NCBI RefSeq assembly: GCF_002028455.1
Contig: NZ_MWUM01000031.1
Coordinates: 1 to 63,200 of the forward strand
Origin: Zoogloea sp. LCSB751
Lineage (GTDB): Bacteria; Pseudomonadota; Gammaproteobacteria; Burkholderiales; Rhodocyclaceae
Reading direction: 5' to 3'
Length of the DNA stretch: 63,200 nt
Part shown: piece after piece, positions 60,298 through 63,200 of the stretch
Layout: every line of letters begins with the position of its first letter
Numbering within the stretch: position 1 is the first letter of the stretch
Position numbers and translations under genes: made by a program
The notes under the pieces: model-generated
The model's input: only the letters and a program-made list of their open reading frames with translations
Database searches by the model: none
What the model was told of the DNA's origin: nothing

Positions 60298-61341
60298 ATG
60301 GCACGCAGTAGCAGCGTCAATTTCGAAGCCGTCGAGCAAATCTGCTTTCAATTGCTCGCCCAAGGCGAAAATCCGTCATTCAACCTGGTCTATGCGGAGC
60401 TCGGCAACAAGGGGTCCAGCGAGGTCGTCCAGCGTTATATCGACCAGTGGCGCCGTGAAACCGGTGCGACCTTCTTCCGCAAGCGCAGCGTTCCGGGAAT
60501 GCCGGATGAACTTGTTTCGTCGGCAGATGGTTTCATGGCCAAGGTCTGGTCCCTGTCGCTCAATCACGCCGAGCAGGTGTTTGCGGCCCAGCGTCAGGTA
60601 CTGGAACAGGAGCAGGATGCTTACCGTGCCCGTCTGCAGGCGGCCGAGCTGCGGATCGAGCAGCAGGATGCATCCGCGGCGCAAGCCGCCGCGCAACTCG
60701 AATCCCTGAACGAGGCCCTGCGTGTCGGGGAGGCGACCATCGCGGAATTGCGCCTCCAGGCACAGGAATTCCAGCGGCAGAAGGACGTGCTGGATAGCCG
60801 GATCAAGATGCTCGAGGAAGTGGCAGAGGTCCGCGAGCAAAAGTTCACAGCCGAATCCGAGCGACTGACCAAGCTGCTGCAGAGCGATCGCGACCGTTAC
60901 AGCGCCTCCCTGAAGGAAGAACAGGATCGCGGTGCCCTTGAGCGCGAACTGCTGGTAAAGCAGATCGACCAGGTTCGTCAGGAAAAGCTGGGCGACATCA
61001 TGGCCATGCGTCAGCAGTTGGCCAACCGCGAAGAGCGTGAAGGCAAACTGCGGGAACAGACCGAGGAGGCCAAGGCGACCCTTCGCGAGGCTTTGTCGAA
61101 GAGTCGCCAGATCGAAACATCCCTCGCAGCGGCCGAAGGCCGGATCGAGCGTCTGCAGGCGCAACTCAAGGTGGCCACCGAGGCCGCACACGGCAAGGAG
61201 TCTGCCGTGGCGGCCGCCGAAGCCCGCGCACGTGCGGTCGAGGAGGTGCGCCTGGCCGAAACGGTCCGTGCCCAACGGGCTGAAACACTGCTTGCCGAAG
61301 CGCTGGCCGAAATCGGGCAGCTCAAGAAGCAGGGCGCCTGA
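60298..61341 (+). CDS. kfrA-like: KfrA-like DNA-binding coiled-coil protein, 347 aa
   Basis: N-terminal KfrA_N DNA-binding domain (SVNFEAVEQICFQLLAQGENPSFNLVYAELGNKGSSEVVQRYIDQWRRETG) followed by a very long coiled coil (about 100-345) full of Glu, Gln, Ala, Arg and Leu. KfrA of plasmid RK2/R751 is an autorepressor and stabiliser. Here it is chromosomal or on an integrated element. Start at 60298, GGAGGGG upstream. Confidence 0.88.
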   Translation: MARSSSVNFEAVEQICFQLLAQGENPSFNLVYAELGNKGSSEVVQRYIDQWRRETGATFFRKRSVPGMPDELVSSADGFMAKVWSLSLNHAEQVFAAQRQVLEQEQDAYRARLQAAELRIEQQDASAAQAAAQLESLNEALRVGEATIAELRLQAQEFQRQKDVLDSRIKMLEEVAEVREQKFTAESERLTKLLQSDRDRYSASLKEEQDRGALERELLVKQIDQVRQEKLGDIMAMRQQLANREEREGKLREQTEEAKATLREALSKSRQIETSLAAAEGRIERLQAQLKVATEAAHGKESAVAAAEARARAVEEVRLAETVRAQRAETLLAEALAEIGQLKKQGA

Positions 61342-61356
61342 AAAGAGTAGGGGGCG

Positions 61357-62489
61357 TCAGCCCCTGGGTATCCTGACCCAACCTTCCATCAGGATGCGCG
61401 CCGTACGGCTCATCGAGACCTGATCCACGCGCCAGCTCCCGTCGGTTTGGCTGACCCCGGCGGTAATGCTGAGTGTTCCGGATGGGTGACCGAAGACCAG
61501 TTCGCCGTCCTGGTGGGGCTGCATGAGGGCATGGGGCAGTGTGCCCGGAATCGCTGCCGCCGCGGCCAAGGCCACCGCGCCCGTACCCGTCATGGCGTGA
61601 TGCAATTGCCCCATGGAGAAGATGCGTGCGGTCAGCTGAATGTCGGCGGCGGCGACAGGCCGTCCGTCACTGGCGAGATACCCGGCCGGTTCGGCGAGCA
61701 ACATCAGTTTGGGCGTATGGGGGCGGTTCGCCGTGGCTTCCGCACAGGTTTCGGCGAGTCCCATCACCACCGCGCCGGCGGCCCGGATCGTTTCGGCCCG
61801 GGCCAGCAGGTCCGCGTCGGCATTGACCACTGCCGGCATCTCGGTTCCCGTCAGGCCGAGATCGGCCGCGCGGATGAAAATCGTCGGATTGCCGGCATTG
61901 ATGAGCGTCGCAGCCATCTCGCCGACACCAGGGACGGCGAGTTCTTATGTTGTGGCAGGCCGGTCGGAAACAGCGCTCCGCCATCGGTACTGCCGTCATC
62001 CCCGGCCGGATCCGTGAAGCTCAGGGAAACCTCGGCGGCAGGGAATGGCACGCCATCCAGCATTAACTGACCGGTTGGCCGTCGGCCATCGGAACCGGGC
62101 CAGGATCTGGCGCCGGATGCTTACCTGCCAGATCCTGACCGTGGCAATACCGTTCGGCGGTACCGCTACGAGTCCGCTGTGGATCGCAAATGGCCCCACG
62201 GCGGCACTGAGATTGCCGCAGTTGCCGGACCAATCGATGACCGGTCTGTCGACCGATACCGCCCCGAAAAGATAGTCCACATCGTTGTCGGCACGTGGCG
62301 AACGGGAAGCCACCACGACCTTACTGGTGCTGGACGTGGCGCCACCCATGCCATCGATCTGTTTTCGATAGGGATCGGGACTGCCGATCACCCGCAGCAG
62401 AGAAAGAACACGCCCTTACTCGTACCGCCGCGCATGAAAACGGCGGGAATGCGAAGCTGGGGTAAGCGGCCTGAATCGTAGTAAGTCAT
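61357..62489 (-). pseudogene. prpF: prpF (2-methylaconitate cis-trans isomerase) pseudogene
   Basis: Three lesions are readable. From 62489 the N terminus reads LRIPAVFMRGGTSKGVFFLC, then stops at about 62388, where about 20 codons have been lost and the frame changes to LLRVIGSPDPYRKQIDGMGGATSSTSK and VDWSGNCGNLSAAVGPFAI. Near 62105 the frame shifts to PMADGQPVSLMLDGVPFPAAEVSLSF. Near 61950 it shifts again to VPGVGEMAATLINAGNPTIFIR, running to a normal C terminus ending MEGWVRIPRG. PrpF isomerises trans- to cis-2-methylaconitate in the propionate pathway with AcnD. Neither prpC nor acnD is adjacent. Confidence 0.85.
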
Positions 62490-63200
62490 TGAGAAGTCAG
62501 GAGGAGTTTCGATTGGGACGTCGGGGTATTCTATGCTCAGGATTGCCAGTGTGCTGAACGTGTAGTTATCAGAACTCGCAGGTGATGTAGAGCGTCCCGA
62601 AGTAGGCGGTGAGATACTTCATTTACTTCTGAAAACAGTAATTTTCAGAAGTAAATTTACGTGGTGCTTGGTTATCCCGGCGCTGCCTTTCAAGCGCTTT
62701 GTGTCTCTCCGGGCTCTGACAGCTCTCCGAACTAATTTCTATGCATTTCCGGAACTAACCCTTATCTGCTCCCGGCTAGCAACTATGCGTTAAGTTTAGT
62801 TCCAAGGCAAAAAAGCTCGCCTGGAACTAAAGCCTGTTCAACTAGTCGCTGAACCTGTACGCAGGCTTTACTTCCAAAGTCCGTTTCCGCATGGGCATTT
62901 GAGATGGTGCCGACGCACTGACGGCTGGTCATTATCTAGGCCGTCTGACCGCCGCCGACCGCGTTAAGCTGCGATGAACGTCCGCAGCGAGCCGGAGAAA
63001 GCCGGTGCTCGCACGGCTACAACTCTATGACACCAAGAACCGGCGCCTCCTCGTCCCAGCCGCCGTAACTGTGCTCCCGTGTCAGCTTAGTTAGGCGCCA
63101 CAGGTAAAGTGACCATCGGCTTCATCTTTCACTCGCTCTGCGGCCTATCCAAGCGCCCCGCTAGCGATGTGCCAACCAGGCCGCTAGGCTCCAATGGAAG
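62490..63200. other. Gene-free end with inverted repeats
   Basis: No supported gene. An AT-rich inverted repeat with 15-bp arms lies at 62621-62656 (core TTTACTTCTGAAAA, six-base spacer). The word GGAACTAA or its complement recurs at 62751, 62796 and 62823, and related CGAACTAA at 62729. TTTAGTTCCAAGGC (62795-62808) and GCCTGGAACTAAA (62819-62831) pair into a stem with one bulged base. The last 300 bases look like mobile-element debris. Confidence 0.6.

Noticed and set aside
62621..62657. End of a Tn402/Tn5053-type transposon
   Set aside because: Only a short TTTTCAGAAG word resembles those ends. The rest of the repeat differs and no transposition gene is present.
63090..63115. Integron attC core (GTTAGGC)
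   Set aside because: A single core word without the paired arms and no cassette structure.

Overview
The window is GC-rich bacterial chromosome that looks betaproteobacterial and most likely Rhodocyclales (Azospira/Dechlorosoma-like). This is inferred from gene content: a cytoplasmic fdsGBA formate dehydrogenase, a GapN-like dehydrogenase beside pgi, a complete leucine/isovalerate catabolic operon, a DUF4936 gene beside ygfZ, and the mltG-tmk-holB-pilZ-tatD cluster. No rRNA or tRNA gene, CRISPR array or intact insertion sequence was recognised. Long open frames antisense to GC-rich genes were treated as shadows.

Layout. 1-3 kb is a worn region. It holds a small unknown gene, a patch of degenerate repeats rich in GTGCAC, a gdx/sugE guanidinium exporter under a guanidine-II (mini-ykkC) riboswitch with its own terminator, and the collapsed remains of a hybrid sensor kinase. 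3-23 kb is metabolic. It has a TetR/alcohol dehydrogenase pair, gapN and pgi, two flavin split-barrel proteins, a cytochrome c with a histidine-rich tail, a chemoreceptor, an E1-only acetoin/pyruvate-type dehydrogenase followed by a cytochrome c, groES-groEL under a CIRCE operator, a DUF2325 protein, the metNIQ methionine transporter, and a yqhD/yqhC-like pair.

24-29.4 kb is the accessory core. A lower-GC cassette encodes a membrane protein, a DUF2145 protein, a PAAR protein with a C-terminal zinc-protease-like domain, and a secreted candidate immunity protein. It is bracketed by two copies of the 3' end of an unknown gene. Next comes a phage-type C4 antisense RNA with a 16-codon leader overlapping a small gene, then a perfect 20-bp-arm hairpin.

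29.4-39 kb is leucine/isovalerate catabolism: an AraC regulator divergent from ivd-mccB-liuC-mccA-acyl-CoA ligase-HMG-CoA lyase. 39-47 kb has a rhodanese and a sulfide:quinone oxidoreductase sharing an AT-rich operator, a Pal-like lipoprotein, and fdsGBA. A previously unannotated small-RNA candidate with its own promoter and terminator sits beside fdsG. 47-58 kb is core housekeeping: a double-receiver regulator, mfd, NRDE, DUF4936, ygfZ, then mltG-tmk-holB-pilZ-tatD-ankyrin.

58-63 kb turns mobile and worn again. It has a tyrosine recombinase with a LexA-type box upstream, a KfrA-like coiled-coil DNA-binding protein behind a 22-bp palindrome, a prpF pseudogene with three lesions, and a terminal stretch of inverted repeats without a gene.
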